The notes: generated by a model from the letters alone, not told the origin. Positions 45,212 to 54,444 are shown, numbered from the stretch's first letter. The stretch is DNA of 64,000 nt from an uncultured Clostridia bacterium (GCA_934149075.1 CAKPDR010000001.1:1-64000); one strand, 5' to 3'. Made by a program: numbers and translations.

Positions 45212-45487
45212 TTATATTTTTACTAAAACTTCCTTCATTAGAATTTCATCAACTAAACCATCAATCATTTGTTGATATTTCGCTATAACATACATTTCAC
45301 TTGTTTTAGGTTCTTTATATTCTGTTTTTATTTCATTTTCTAATTTTTCTTTTAATTTTAAAATATATTGTTCTCTTTCATATATTTTCACATTTAATTC
45401 GCCTGTTAATTCTAATTCTTGTTTTCTGTATGGATAATTTTTCTCCATATTACTTAAAATCATCTGCCCATATTTTCCAAAAATCAT
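45212..45487 (-). CDS. TnpV-like small protein
   Basis: 91 residues starting MIFGKYGQMILSNMEKNYP. The YG.M...L, helical centre and MN/ID.LV.EI...EV end resemble the TnpV family found in Gram-positive elements. Function unknown. It has a GTTTGG-type promoter (with TACAAT) and runs into the ardA hairpin. Confidence 0.5.
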   Translation of the reverse strand: MIFGKYGQMILSNMEKNYPYRKQELELTGELNVKIYEREQYILKLKEKLENEIKTEYKEPKTSEMYVIAKYQQMIDGLVDEILMKEVLVKI

Positions 45488-45511
45488 TGTTTTCTACCTT
45501 CTTTCATTTAT

Positions 45512-45543
45512 ATTGTACTTTACCAATATCAGGTTTTCCAAAC
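45512..45543 (-). promoter_or_regulatory. Element promoter motif
   Basis: Minus-strand GTTTGG (45538-45543), 20-nt spacer, TACAAT (45512-45517). The weakest of the six copies because of the C in the -10. Confidence 0.5.
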
Positions 45544-45545
45544 CC

Positions 45546-45583
45546 AAAAAGAAAAGAGATACAAAGTTTTTCTCTGCATCTCT
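45546..45583 (-). terminator. Rho-independent terminator
   Basis: AGAGAT...ATCTCT stem (45555-45560/45578-45583) and TTTCTTTTT tail. It separates gene 45697-46413 from the next promoter. Confidence 0.6.
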
Positions 45584-45696
45584 ACAAATATTTCATTATA
45601 CATATTATAACACCTATTTTTAGCTTTTCAAGGTGGTCTTTTTTTGGTACTCTTTTTTGTGTGTACTTTTTTTGTTACTATTTTAGTTAAACTTTT

Positions 45697-46413
45697 TTAT
45701 TTTAGTAATTCATTTAAGTTAGTTATTATTGTCCTTCTAATATCTTCACTTGTTAATCTTTCAAATATATAATTTTCTTTTCCATTTTCTACTTCTTTTA
45801 TTTTATTTCTTATTTTATCTTTCTTTAACCAACACTCACTTAAATCAGCCATTTCTTTTTTTAATTCTTTGTTCTCTTTCAATAATTTTCCTCTATCACT
45901 ATTCATAAATTCAAAAATTTCTTGATCTTTATATTGTATTTCTAATTTCAATTCATCAGTTTCATCTTCTAAAGTTTCTAATCTTTGAAATTCTTTAACT
46001 AATGTTGCTGTTGGAATATTCAAATCTAATATAGACTTTAACATATTTTCTAATTCAATTATTTTTTCATCTTTCTCTTTTAGTTGATATTCAAGTTGTT
46101 TAGTATATTCATCAACTCTATCTTCATTTATTAAATAAGTTTTTTCTCTCTCAAATTTTATTCCATTTATTTCGCAACTTTTGTCCCAATTAGGATTTTC
46201 ATATTGCTTACTTTCCTCATTAAAATTTATTCTATGTTGTAATAATAATATTCTTAATAAAAATTCTGTATCGCGATTTACTTCATCAAATGCTGTTTCT
46301 GTGGCTATATATACTAAATCCTTATACATATTTTTCAAAACATCTATACTAAGATTTTCTATTGGTTGTTCCTTATAATTATTGTAATTTTTCTTAAAAT
46401 CATCCCAAAGCAT
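45697..46413 (-). CDS. Coiled-coil hypothetical protein
   Basis: 238 residues. From about residue 90 to 200 it is a coiled coil rich in Glu and Lys (KEKDEKIIELENML..., LKLEIQYKDQEIFEF). No membrane segment. Not recognised; conserved-looking accessory gene. Good AGGAAGGAG site before the ATG. Confidence 0.6.
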   Translation of the reverse strand: MLWDDFKKNYNNYKEQPIENLSIDVLKNMYKDLVYIATETAFDEVNRDTEFLLRILLLQHRINFNEESKQYENPNWDKSCEINGIKFEREKTYLINEDRVDEYTKQLEYQLKEKDEKIIELENMLKSILDLNIPTATLVKEFQRLETLEDETDELKLEIQYKDQEIFEFMNSDRGKLLKENKELKKEMADLSECWLKKDKIRNKIKEVENGKENYIFERLTSEDIRRTIITNLNELLK

Positions 46414-46430
46414 ATTATTAGACTCCTTCC

Positions 46431-47174
46431 TTATTTAATATTTTTCTCATAATACTCAAAGATATCATCAATTTTTTTACCACCGAATGATCTTTTATAG
46501 TCTTCTTGTTCATTTTCTTTCCACCATTCAAATTTTTCTTTAATTTTATTTCTTATCTCTGTAGTATCAATATCAGAATTCTTTTCTATTGCAAATAAAA
46601 CTTTTATAATATCTCCTCCACAAATAAAAAAATCAAAATTTCTTACTTCATCATTACCATATTTTCCTGTGATTCCTTCTATTTTCTTATCATAAGAAAT
46701 ATATAAATAATCATCTTTAAATAAATGATTTTCTTTTATATATGTATAATATAAATCTTTTACTCCTGATGTTCTTAGATATCCAGTCAAATACCATATT
46801 GTTCTACTTCTAATTTTAATATAATCTTTTGGTAAATCTATTTCTTTTATTTTAGTAATATATTTTCCTTCCGAATACAAAAATTCATTTTCTTGATCTT
46901 CTAACTTCCATGTTTTTCTATCTAACCTTCCTCTTGTATACCAATTAGACATTATTTTTTTATTAATTATTTCTTCACAATAATCAAATAAATATTTAAA
47001 CTGTTTTCCATCGTTTCTGTCAATCCATTCTATATTTTCTTTTTCTCCTCCTACTCTGCAATAATCATCTCCTCCATCTATATAACAAGATCCACATTTA
47101 CACATTTGAAAATCATGTCTATATTTACTTTGTAATATATCTCCACATTTTCTACATCTGATTCTTTCTCCCAT
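46431..47174 (-). CDS. Zinc-ribbon protein (DUF7695-like N-terminus)
   Basis: 247 residues. The N-terminal 45 residues form a ribbon with CRKCG, HDF, CKCGSC and GGDDYCR, similar to the DUF7695 domain. The remainder is a charged domain of unknown fold. Probably nucleic-acid-binding by the ribbon, which is an inference. Confidence 0.6.
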   Translation of the reverse strand: MGERIRCRKCGDILQSKYRHDFQMCKCGSCYIDGGDDYCRVGGEKENIEWIDRNDGKQFKYLFDYCEEIINKKIMSNWYTRGRLDRKTWKLEDQENEFLYSEGKYITKIKEIDLPKDYIKIRSRTIWYLTGYLRTSGVKDLYYTYIKENHLFKDDYLYISYDKKIEGITGKYGNDEVRNFDFFICGGDIIKVLFAIEKNSDIDTTEIRNKIKEKFEWWKENEQEDYKRSFGGKKIDDIFEYYEKNIK

Positions 47175-47187
47175 TTATATCCTCCAT

Positions 47188-47529
47188 CTATATTTTTAAC
47201 ATATCCATTGATTCAAAATAAATATAAGCTTCCTTAAATCCTAGTTTAAAAGCCTCTTTTAATTCAATCAAATTAATCTCTTCTTGTAACTTTAGTATTT
47301 CTATAATTGCATTTTCTTCTTCATCATTTAATTTAGTTTTCTCTCCATCTTCTAATAAAGTTACTACATTAGGATATTTATTTTTGATTTCACAAATAGC
47401 CTTCTCTATTTCTTTATATTCATTTCTTAATCTTATTCTACCTACTCTTTGATTTTCAAAATAATCTGCGAAGTAATCAGACCACTCACATGTATATTGA
47501 TTTAAAAGTTCTTCGTTCAAATTTTCCAA
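47188..47529 (-). CDS. Hypothetical helical protein
   Basis: 113 residues, acidic and helical, ending ELKEAFKLGFKEAYIYFESM, similar in style to the end of 43246-43539. TTG start with GGGAGG 7 nt upstream. First gene behind a GTTTGG-type promoter, followed by the zinc-ribbon and coiled-coil genes. Confidence 0.6.
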   Translation of the reverse strand: MENLNEELLNQYTCEWSDYFADYFENQRVGRIRLRNEYKEIEKAICEIKNKYPNVVTLLEDGEKTKLNDEEENAIIEILKLQEEINLIELKEAFKLGFKEAYIYFESMDMLKI

Positions 47530-47559
47530 CTTTTTTCCTCCCTTTCTTTATTTTCGATC

Positions 47560-47591
47560 ATTATATAGTGAGCATATATCAGATTCCAAAC
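47560..47591 (-). promoter_or_regulatory. Element promoter motif
   Basis: Minus-strand GTTTGG (47586-47591), 20-nt spacer, TATAAT (47560-47565), before the start at 47529. One of six copies. Confidence 0.6.
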
Positions 47592-47599
47592 CCTTTTTA

Positions 47600-47647
47600 T
47601 AAAAAAATTTAAAAAATAACCTAGTACATAAAATTTGTACTAAGTTA
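47600..47647 (-). terminator. Rho-independent terminator
   Basis: TAACTTAGTAC/GTACTAGGTTA stem (one G-U) at 47617-47647 with an ATTTTTTAAATTTTTTT tail on the minus strand. It ends the transcript from 47767 and the remnant ORF. Confidence 0.8.
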
Positions 47648-47672
47648 CCATCTACAGCTTGTAATTTGTGTT

Positions 47673-47783
47673 TTACTTATTCTTTAATATTTCTAAATAA
47701 TTATCTGCTTATTCTCTTGTTTTAAAAATAATGATATTTTTATTCATTTTGTATTTTTCTAGCAATTCATATAATTGAACCAT
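47673..47783 (-). pseudogene. Small ORF with premature stop
   Basis: Frame MVQLYELLEKYKMNKNIIIFKTRE, TAA, ADNYLEILKNK, stop. The ATG overlaps the end of the previous gene. Text after the TAA reads like a continuation of the same small protein, so one nonsense change probably shortened it. A 24-residue functional product is the alternative. Confidence 0.35.
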
Positions 47784-48606
47784 TTTCTTTAAGAGCATCC
47801 CATAAATCATCATCTTCAAATTCGTTATCTGGATCAAAATGTTTTAATAATATATCTAAATTTTTCCTTACAAAATCACATATTTTATCAAAATCTTCTT
47901 TTGAAAGCTTATTTTTCCCTATAATTACTCTTGGATTTTCTTCTAATGTAATGCTAAATGTATCTCTATATTTATTTTCAGTATTTGCAACACGAATTCT
48001 AGGTAAATCATTATGAACACGGACATTACTACTTTTAGACCTATTCTTTTCTGGATATATGTTAGTTTTTAATCCTGTTATACGTTCAGTAAGTGCTGTA
48101 GAATACCATCCCCAATTATCACAATCATCAAAAGTTGCTTCCTCAAAAGTACTGATATTTAATGGCGTTTTTCCAACTTTAATTTCATTCCAATAATCTC
48201 TTTTTGATATTTCTAAATCTCCTTTTACAATTCTACCTAATAAATCATATTCTGAATCTTCTTCAATTACTCCATTATATTTTTCTATGTCTTTTTCAAA
48301 GTATTCAAATGTAAACAATTCTTTATTTTTCCATTGATTGTTACTCATCTTATAGAAGGAAATTAAGGCATATTTATTTTCAAAATATTTTTCTCCATTA
48401 AATTTTCTTGGTAGCCATCGCACAACATATATTCTATCTGTATTGTCGTCTATATAACCTTCACCTTTTTCTAAATTATGCTTTAACTTTACAATATCTC
48501 CAATTTTAAATTTTTCACTTGCCTCTTCTTCTAAATCTTCTGGATATAATTCAATACTATGTTTTGTATCTGTCAAACTATTTTTATATCGATATTCATA
48601 CATCAT
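47767..48606 (-). CDS. Hypothetical protein with start-less upstream extension
   Basis: 279 residues from the first ATG (48606). The same frame stays open for about 45 codons further upstream (YGIDNLEYAENFDIDYDAYHKEEY...), with protein-like composition but no ATG, GTG or TTG. Either a non-standard start is used or the true start was lost. No ribosome site lies before 48606. The protein is acidic, with a KIGDIVKLKHN segment like a small beta-barrel domain. Family not recognised. Confidence 0.55.
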   Translation of the reverse strand: MMYEYRYKNSLTDTKHSIELYPEDLEEEASEKFKIGDIVKLKHNLEKGEGYIDDNTDRIYVVRWLPRKFNGEKYFENKYALISFYKMSNNQWKNKELFTFEYFEKDIEKYNGVIEEDSEYDLLGRIVKGDLEISKRDYWNEIKVGKTPLNISTFEEATFDDCDNWGWYSTALTERITGLKTNIYPEKNRSKSSNVRVHNDLPRIRVANTENKYRDTFSITLEENPRVIIGKNKLSKEDFDKICDFVRKNLDILLKHFDPDNEFEDDDLWDALKENGSII

Positions 48607-48724
48607 ATATAAAATATTTCCTGCATAATTTAAATGATATACCTTATGTGTAGGTTCTAATTTATTATATTCTTCTTTATGATAAGCATCATAATCAATA
48701 TCAAAGTTTTCTGCATATTCTAAA

Positions 48725-48958
48725 TTATCTATTCCGTATTATATTAAAAATATAATCAACTTGTTTATTTTTTAAAATCTCTTCAAATGTTTTATTTTGA
48801 TTTGCTTCTATATCTTTCATGGTTGTTTTTAAGTGTTTCAATCCCTCTTTTCTAGCTTGTTCAAAACTGCTATATACATTGGAATAGTAACTTGTATCAA
48901 ATACAATATCACAATCTAATAAAGTAAATACGCTTACTTCTACTAAATATAATTTCAT
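48725..48958 (-). CDS. Hypothetical small protein
   Basis: 77 residues starting MKLYLVEVSVFTLLDCD, with an alpha/beta feel and a YSSFEQARKEGLKHL segment. Not recognised. GGGAG 9 nt before the ATG. Lies between the DnaB-like fragment gene and 47767. Confidence 0.5.
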   Translation of the reverse strand: MKLYLVEVSVFTLLDCDIVFDTSYYSNVYSSFEQARKEGLKHLKTTMKDIEANQNKTFEEILKNKQVDYIFNIIRNR

Positions 48959-48997
48959 TTTTTTGTTTCTCCCTATTTTTTTAGTATGATAACAATA

Positions 48998-49435
48998 TTA
49001 ATCCATCAATATTATAATTCTTATATCTTTATTTTCTTTTAAATCTCTACTTTTGGCAATAATCTCTTTCATTGAATTTTCTACAGTATCATCTATATAA
49101 ATTTCTTTTTCTGAAAGTGTTTCTATTATTTTTGTAAGTCCATCCCATTCTTCACTATTTATCTGTCCACTTTCTATTTTGCTATAATCAATATTTGAAT
49201 CATTCGTTAAGATTTTATTTATAATTTGCTTTTTGTTTATCTTTGAACTAAAAATTGCAATTGGATTATTTATTTTTTGTAACACATTAGAAATGACATC
49301 CAATGCTACATCTTTTGTATAATCCTTTAAGTTTAATATAACCATTTCTTCTTTATCTGACTTTTTTATACTATCATCTATGTTTGAGATTTCCATTAAA
49401 ATTTTGTTAACCTCACTAATTTCTTTTATTTTCAT
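48998..49435 (-). CDS. DnaB-helicase-like fragment lacking Walker A
   Basis: 145 residues. The central part aligns with the RecA-fold domain of DnaB: NPIAIFSSKINKKQIINKIL, IDYSKIESGQINSEEWDGL and IYIDDTVENSMKEIIAKSR correspond to IFSLEM, KIRTG.L...W and IYIDD.... At the P-loop position the sequence is DYTKDVALDV, with no GKT, and the protein stops where Walker B begins (IILMD). It cannot be an active helicase; it could be a relic or a DnaB-mimicking inhibitor or decoy. Confidence 0.65.
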   Translation of the reverse strand: MKIKEISEVNKILMEISNIDDSIKKSDKEEMVILNLKDYTKDVALDVISNVLQKINNPIAIFSSKINKKQIINKILTNDSNIDYSKIESGQINSEEWDGLTKIIETLSEKEIYIDDTVENSMKEIIAKSRDLKENKDIRIIILMD

Positions 49436-49453
49436 TATAATTTCTCTCCTTCT

Positions 49454-50332
49454 CTATATGCTTGTTTCTATTTTAATAACTTCCCATTTTCTATTAAATA
49501 TCACTTTACAATAAGCATATTCATTAGAAAAATAATGTTTTTCTATTATTATTTGTAAATCTCCAAATTGATTTGGAGATTTTATTGGTGATTCTTTTTT
49601 TAATGCTTCTATTGTTTCTTCAATTGTCATATAACCATTTCTGTTTAATATATTTAACTTATCTTCTGAAAAATATATGCTATAAAAATAGACTGAATTA
49701 GGACTAGCAAAAGAGTCAAAGTCAAGCATTTCGTTATTATCTTTCATAAACTCTTCTACTGCTTTCTTTTCTTTCATGAAATCCACTTTATTTGATTGTT
49801 CTTTTTCTCTTTTTAGAAGATATTTATCAGAAGCAAGTTCAAATTCCGAATCTATAATCGCTATTTCAAAGGACATATCCATCATCAAATAAATTGTATC
49901 TTCTGTCATTCTTTTACGAATGTACACATCTGTATTTGGTGTATCTATATCTGTATATTTGTAAAAAACATGATATTTATCATATTGCTTTAAATCTTGG
50001 TTCAATAAAAATAGGTCTTGAATACATATATGTTGTTTATTATCTATTAATTTCGTAATCGTTTCTCTTTCTTCTATTGGTATTCTGCCTTTTGGATCAT
50101 AATCATATTCTAATAACTTATTATCACAATATTCTTTATTTAATTCTAATCTAAATTTTAATACACTCTTTTCATTAAACCTACCACCTGTCAAAATAGT
50201 ATCTATTTCAAATTTTCTGATTGCTTTTCTTTCTATAATTGCTGTGTCTAAATTTGAAAAACCTAAAGCCAAATATTCAAACTTCTTATTTTTCAATATA
50301 TCTTGACTTATTTTTTGTATTACATAACTCAT
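49454..50332 (-). CDS. Hypothetical protein
   Basis: 292 residues, soluble, no motif recognised (YLALGFSNLDTAIIERKAIRKFEIDTIL at the start region, shown in part). It lies between the AAA gene (86 nt) and the DnaB-like fragment (18 nt) in the same direction, so may share their operon. Confidence 0.55.
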   Translation of the reverse strand: MSYVIQKISQDILKNKKFEYLALGFSNLDTAIIERKAIRKFEIDTILTGGRFNEKSVLKFRLELNKEYCDNKLLEYDYDPKGRIPIEERETITKLIDNKQHICIQDLFLLNQDLKQYDKYHVFYKYTDIDTPNTDVYIRKRMTEDTIYLMMDMSFEIAIIDSEFELASDKYLLKREKEQSNKVDFMKEKKAVEEFMKDNNEMLDFDSFASPNSVYFYSIYFSEDKLNILNRNGYMTIEETIEALKKESPIKSPNQFGDLQIIIEKHYFSNEYAYCKVIFNRKWEVIKIETSI

Positions 50333-50418
50333 CTTATATACATCCCTTTCATATTTTTTTAATTATCTTTAAATCTAGTTAATAATAAGCATTAACTATT
50401 AAATAATCAGTCAAGGTC

Positions 50419-52011
50419 CTAGACGCCGAATCCTATTCTTCTTTTATTTTCTACAGTTTTAATTTTATCTACCACATTTTTTATGTCTTGTGGTATTATT
50501 GTATACAAATCATCACTATTGTTTTCTTTGATTCGCACAGCTTGTTCAAATTTTATTTTTTCTACTAGATTTCTGACTAAACGACCATTTCCAAAATTTT
50601 CTTTTTTTAATTTTACTTCGTTTTCAAAATACTGGGTTACAATTTCTTTACAACCTTTTTTTAATTTAAGAAAATCTTCTTTAAGTTGTTTTAAAAATAT
50701 TTCATATAATTCTTCTACATTATAATCTGGAAAATCTATAAAAAATTGTATTCTGCTTTTGAAACCTGAATTTGCATTAATCAGTCTTTCCATTTCTTCT
50801 GGATAACCTGCTAATATAACACACAAATCTTCTCTATGATTTTCCATTTCTTTTATTAATGTTGCTATACATTCATAGCCATAGTCATTCCTTCGTCCAT
50901 CTGAGCCTTGTATTAGTGAATATGCTTCATCTATAAACAATATCCCACCTATTGCTTGCTCAATAACCTTTTTTGTTTTTGCTGCTGTATGTCCTACATA
51001 TTCACCAATTAAGTCTTCTCGACAAACTTCTACAAAAATTTTTTTAGTGCTTAATATTTCATTTTCTGCAAATATATCGCCGATTATTCTTGCTACAGTA
51101 GATTTTCCTGTACCAGGATTTCCACTCATACACATGTGTAGCATAGTTCTTCCTTGCCCGCCTCGCTTGCCATCTACTTCAATGTAGCTTAATATTTTCC
51201 TTATTTGTTCTTTTATATCATTTAATCCAATTAAAGAATTTAATTGGCATAATCCATGTTCGGATTTTTTATCTGTTTTAAGATTATCCCATTTAAACAA
51301 TATATCGTCTAAATCAAAACAATCTGTATTTATTTCTTTTAATTCTCGTTTATTGGCTTTAATACAAGCTCTAATAAGTGTTTTATCCAATTCTATCATT
51401 GAATTTTTTGCAATAGATTCTATTATCCAATCTTCTAAATTTATTTTTAAACCATTTTGTTTTGCTACATTGTTTATATATTGTATCTTTTCTTCTTGCG
51501 TAGGTTCTATTATATTTAGCTCCCAATAAAAGTTTCTTTGTAACATTTCTAGTGTGTTATCTTTATCTCTCTTTGACATTAATTTTGAATCTTTTATTAT
51601 AACAATAAATATACAAAATGGATTCTTCTTAATTATTGATTCTAACTTTCTATCAATCTTATTTTCATCATCTATAATATACAGTTTATTTTTCTCAAAT
51701 TCAGTATTTTTTAAAGTATATAAATCAGTAATAATTGTTATTCTATTATCTTCTATTATGTTCTCTTTTATCAATATTTTATTAATTATCTCTACTTCTT
51801 TTTCATAATCTTTAGAATCGTTATCGCAGAACAGTATAATATTATTATTTCCTATATTTATCTTATTTTCTTTTTTTAGTCTAATATATTCTACATACTC
51901 TTTTAGTTTATTTCTAAAAAAAGTTACACCATAACACTTATCTAAACTTTTTAAAATATCTTCTGTAGTTTCTTCTTTCTTTATTATGCTATGTTTTTCT
52001 AAATTTTCCAT
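50419..52011 (-). CDS. Double-AAA ATPase, CbbX/SpoVK-like
   Basis: 530 residues. The C-terminal half is a CbbX/SpoVK-type AAA+ module: Walker A SGNPGTGKST, pore-region GEYVGHTAAKT, Walker B GGILFIDEAYSL, ILAGYPEEM and a sensor region GNGRLVRNL. The N-terminal half looks like a second AAA domain whose P-loop is replaced by LFCDNDSKDYEKE. The ATG at 52011 is preferred. It is preceded by a terminator hairpin and by an operator shared with the nuclease operon. Confidence 0.8.
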   Translation of the reverse strand: MENLEKHSIIKKEETTEDILKSLDKCYGVTFFRNKLKEYVEYIRLKKENKINIGNNNIILFCDNDSKDYEKEVEIINKILIKENIIEDNRITIITDLYTLKNTEFEKNKLYIIDDENKIDRKLESIIKKNPFCIFIVIIKDSKLMSKRDKDNTLEMLQRNFYWELNIIEPTQEEKIQYINNVAKQNGLKINLEDWIIESIAKNSMIELDKTLIRACIKANKRELKEINTDCFDLDDILFKWDNLKTDKKSEHGLCQLNSLIGLNDIKEQIRKILSYIEVDGKRGGQGRTMLHMCMSGNPGTGKSTVARIIGDIFAENEILSTKKIFVEVCREDLIGEYVGHTAAKTKKVIEQAIGGILFIDEAYSLIQGSDGRRNDYGYECIATLIKEMENHREDLCVILAGYPEEMERLINANSGFKSRIQFFIDFPDYNVEELYEIFLKQLKEDFLKLKKGCKEIVTQYFENEVKLKKENFGNGRLVRNLVEKIKFEQAVRIKENNSDDLYTIIPQDIKNVVDKIKTVENKRRIGFGV

Positions 52012-52038
52012 TTTAATTCCAATTCCCTTCACAATTTT

Positions 52039-52077
52039 AAAAAATCCTATCTACATTATTAGTATATAGGATTTTTT
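52039..52077 (-). terminator. Terminator hairpin directly before the AAA gene
   Basis: AAAAAATCCTAT/ATAGGATTTTTT arms. The tail runs into the AAGGGA site of the AAA gene, whose start is 28 nt away. Confidence 0.8.
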
Positions 52078-52094
52078 ATTCATTGTAAAACATA

Positions 52095-52118
52095 TTGGTC
52101 ATATTATGTATTTATACT
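52095..52118 (-). promoter_or_regulatory. Shared operator, copy 1
   Basis: Minus strand AGTATAAATACATAATATGACC; its 24-bp form matches 55982-56005 at 21 of 24 positions. The core GTATAAATAC is palindromic. Upstream of the AAA gene and just downstream of the WYL regulator gene. Confidence 0.65.
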
Positions 52119-52132
52119 ACATTTAATTCTAT

Positions 52133-53110
52133 TTAATATCTTTTTAGTATTTCTTCTAAATTATTTTTTAATTCTTCTCGAATTGATGTTGGTTCTAAAA
52201 CTTCCACATAATTCAAATATTGCATAATCCACATTTTTAGTCCTTTAGGACAAACATATAATTTCACTTTAAAATGATTATCATCTATTTTTTGAATTTC
52301 TATATTGGTTCCGAATTTTTCTATTACAGCATCTAATATTAACATATCACATTTTAACTCTATTACTTCTCTCTCTCCACCAAACATATATACAGAACTT
52401 TGTACAAAATCTTTAATTGATTGATTAGTTTTAACACTTGGTATTTCAGTTGATTTAATATTTTTAATTCTATCTAATCTAAAATATGATAATTCATTAA
52501 ATTTTTCGTTATATGCTATTAAGTAATAAAATTCATTTTCGCAAAGAATAGCATAGGGACTTACTCTTTTTGTTTTTTCTAATTTTAATTTTTTATTTAT
52601 ATCATATTTATAATATTCAAATTCAACTTTTGTTTTAGATTTTATACTATATGATAATACTTCTATATTATTTAATACATCTTTGTTTATTGTTTTTATA
52701 TTTTTGCTGTATACTTCTATTTTTTCTGTTTTGTTAATGGTTTCTTGTTCATATATGCTTAATAAACCCTTTAATTTTTCTATTATTTCAACTGAAAATG
52801 CTTCTTCCATAAATTTTGAATAATGTAGTAAATCTATCATCATTTTTATTTCACTAAATTCAAAATCTTTTGTTCTTAAATAGTACCCCTGTCTATTTTC
52901 TTTAAATGTTTCTATATCTATATCTAATTTCTCTATTAGCACTCTTATGTTTCTTCTTACCGTTCTGTCTTCTATTTCTTCATCAAATTCTTCTTTTACA
53001 TATTTTATAATATCTTTTACACTTAAAACATGATCTACATCTGAATACTTCTTTAGAACATCATAAATATAAATTATATTTCCTAAATTTGTATGTAGTT
53101 TATCTTTCAT
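52133..53110 (-). CDS. WYL-domain transcriptional regulator
   Basis: 325 residues: N-terminal helix-turn-helix of DeoR/HTH_11 type (IEDRTVRRNIRVLIEKL), WYL domain (residues about 155-235, with YAILCENEFYYLIAYN) and WCX-like C-terminal domain (FKVKLYVCPKGLKMWIMQYL). WYL regulators sense ligands, often nucleic acids, and control defence loci (e.g. CapW, BrxR). Two matching operators flank its neighbourhood. Confidence 0.88.
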   Translation of the reverse strand: MKDKLHTNLGNIIYIYDVLKKYSDVDHVLSVKDIIKYVKEEFDEEIEDRTVRRNIRVLIEKLDIDIETFKENRQGYYLRTKDFEFSEIKMMIDLLHYSKFMEEAFSVEIIEKLKGLLSIYEQETINKTEKIEVYSKNIKTINKDVLNNIEVLSYSIKSKTKVEFEYYKYDINKKLKLEKTKRVSPYAILCENEFYYLIAYNEKFNELSYFRLDRIKNIKSTEIPSVKTNQSIKDFVQSSVYMFGGEREVIELKCDMLILDAVIEKFGTNIEIQKIDDNHFKVKLYVCPKGLKMWIMQYLNYVEVLEPTSIREELKNNLEEILKRY

Positions 53111-53153
53111 ATATTATTCCTCTTTTATTGTAATTACTATATATTATAATTTT

Positions 53154-54404
53154 CTATTCTTCAAATACAGAATCAATCTTTTTACAGTACTCTTTATCTA
53201 TACTTTCTAATCTATTTATTATCTTTTCTATTGATTGATTTATAAATTTCTCATTCGAAAAATTATATTTTTCTGTATATCTTACTTTTTCATCTTTTTC
53301 GTAATCATAAGCACTTATTCTATCTTCATTATCATTTATTCTATCTTTTGGCATTTTTCCTATATTAATTTCTTTCAATTTTTCTAATTCTTTATTATTA
53401 ATATTCCCCTCAATATGTAATGCTATGCTTAATTCTACATTCTCAAAACCTAATATATTATTTTTTAGGCTAACTTCATAATGTATACCATTAAATAATC
53501 CATTTTTATTTTCATTTTTCCAAGTAATTCTACCGATTTGAATCAAAGTGTCATTATTTTTTTTATTGATTTCATATCGATTATCTTTATTAAATAAGTT
53601 TTCTATTTCTGTTACTATTTTTTGAACTAAAATTTTATTATTATTACTATATTGTTCTTCTATAGATGCTATTTCTTTACTATAATTGATATAAGTTTTT
53701 ATAGCTATATTACTCAAATCAAATTCTTCTTCTTTCATATAATTTTTCATCATTCTTTCTAACTCCTCTAAATATTTATATTTATACATTTCTTTTTCGT
53801 TATAATCATGTTCATTTATTTTACATATTTGCATAAATAATTGACTGTATGTAAGTGGTATAAAATTTTCATCGCTAGGTTCTGACTTGTTATAATTTGG
53901 TTTTAAATAAATAAAAATCACATTAATTTTACCAGATGTTAATTCTTTTTCTGTTTCTTTCTTCTTTTTCATTATATACCTATAATAATTTCTTGTTTGT
54001 GTTCCGTTTTCCTTTGAATTTATTTTATTCTCTATTATAATCCAAGTATTTGAATATTTAATTAGCACATCTATTCTTTTATTATCATCAATGACTTTTT
54101 CTCTTTCTATACCAATAAATTTTTGTTCATTCACTGTATCTTTAAATTCTTTTATGTCATTACTCCATCCTATTTTAATATCTTCATTTTGAACATTACT
54201 TTTAGATATGTCTAATGAATTTATTAGAGAACAAATAGGCTTGTTTCCCATTCCATTTATTTCCGAATTAAATATAAATGCAAGCCAATCAGATATAAAA
54301 TTTTCATCATAATGACTTTTATTCAAAATGTCAAGAACTGTAATTTCGGAACCTTTTATATCTATTTTTTTCAAATTTTCTATTAGTTCTTCTATACTTT
54401 TCAT
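53154..54404 (-). CDS. PD-(D/E)XK family nuclease
   Basis: 416 residues. Asp112 and Glu125-Asn-Lys127 in KRIDVLIKYSNTWIIIENK form the PD-(D/E)XK core, as in the PDDEXK_4 family. A C-terminal region with KIGRITWKNENKNG follows. Probably a DNA endonuclease of defence type. ATG at 54404 with AGAAGG 6 nt upstream. Located between the Cas4-like fusion (41 nt) and the WYL gene (43 nt). Confidence 0.75.
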   Translation of the reverse strand: MKSIEELIENLKKIDIKGSEITVLDILNKSHYDENFISDWLAFIFNSEINGMGNKPICSLINSLDISKSNVQNEDIKIGWSNDIKEFKDTVNEQKFIGIEREKVIDDNKRIDVLIKYSNTWIIIENKINSKENGTQTRNYYRYIMKKKKETEKELTSGKINVIFIYLKPNYNKSEPSDENFIPLTYSQLFMQICKINEHDYNEKEMYKYKYLEELERMMKNYMKEEEFDLSNIAIKTYINYSKEIASIEEQYSNNNKILVQKIVTEIENLFNKDNRYEINKKNNDTLIQIGRITWKNENKNGLFNGIHYEVSLKNNILGFENVELSIALHIEGNINNKELEKLKEINIGKMPKDRINDNEDRISAYDYEKDEKVRYTEKYNFSNEKFINQSIEKIINRLESIDKEYCKKIDSVFEE

Positions 54405-54444
54405 TTTTAACCTTCTTTCTATTATTATGCACATACTTTTTTGC

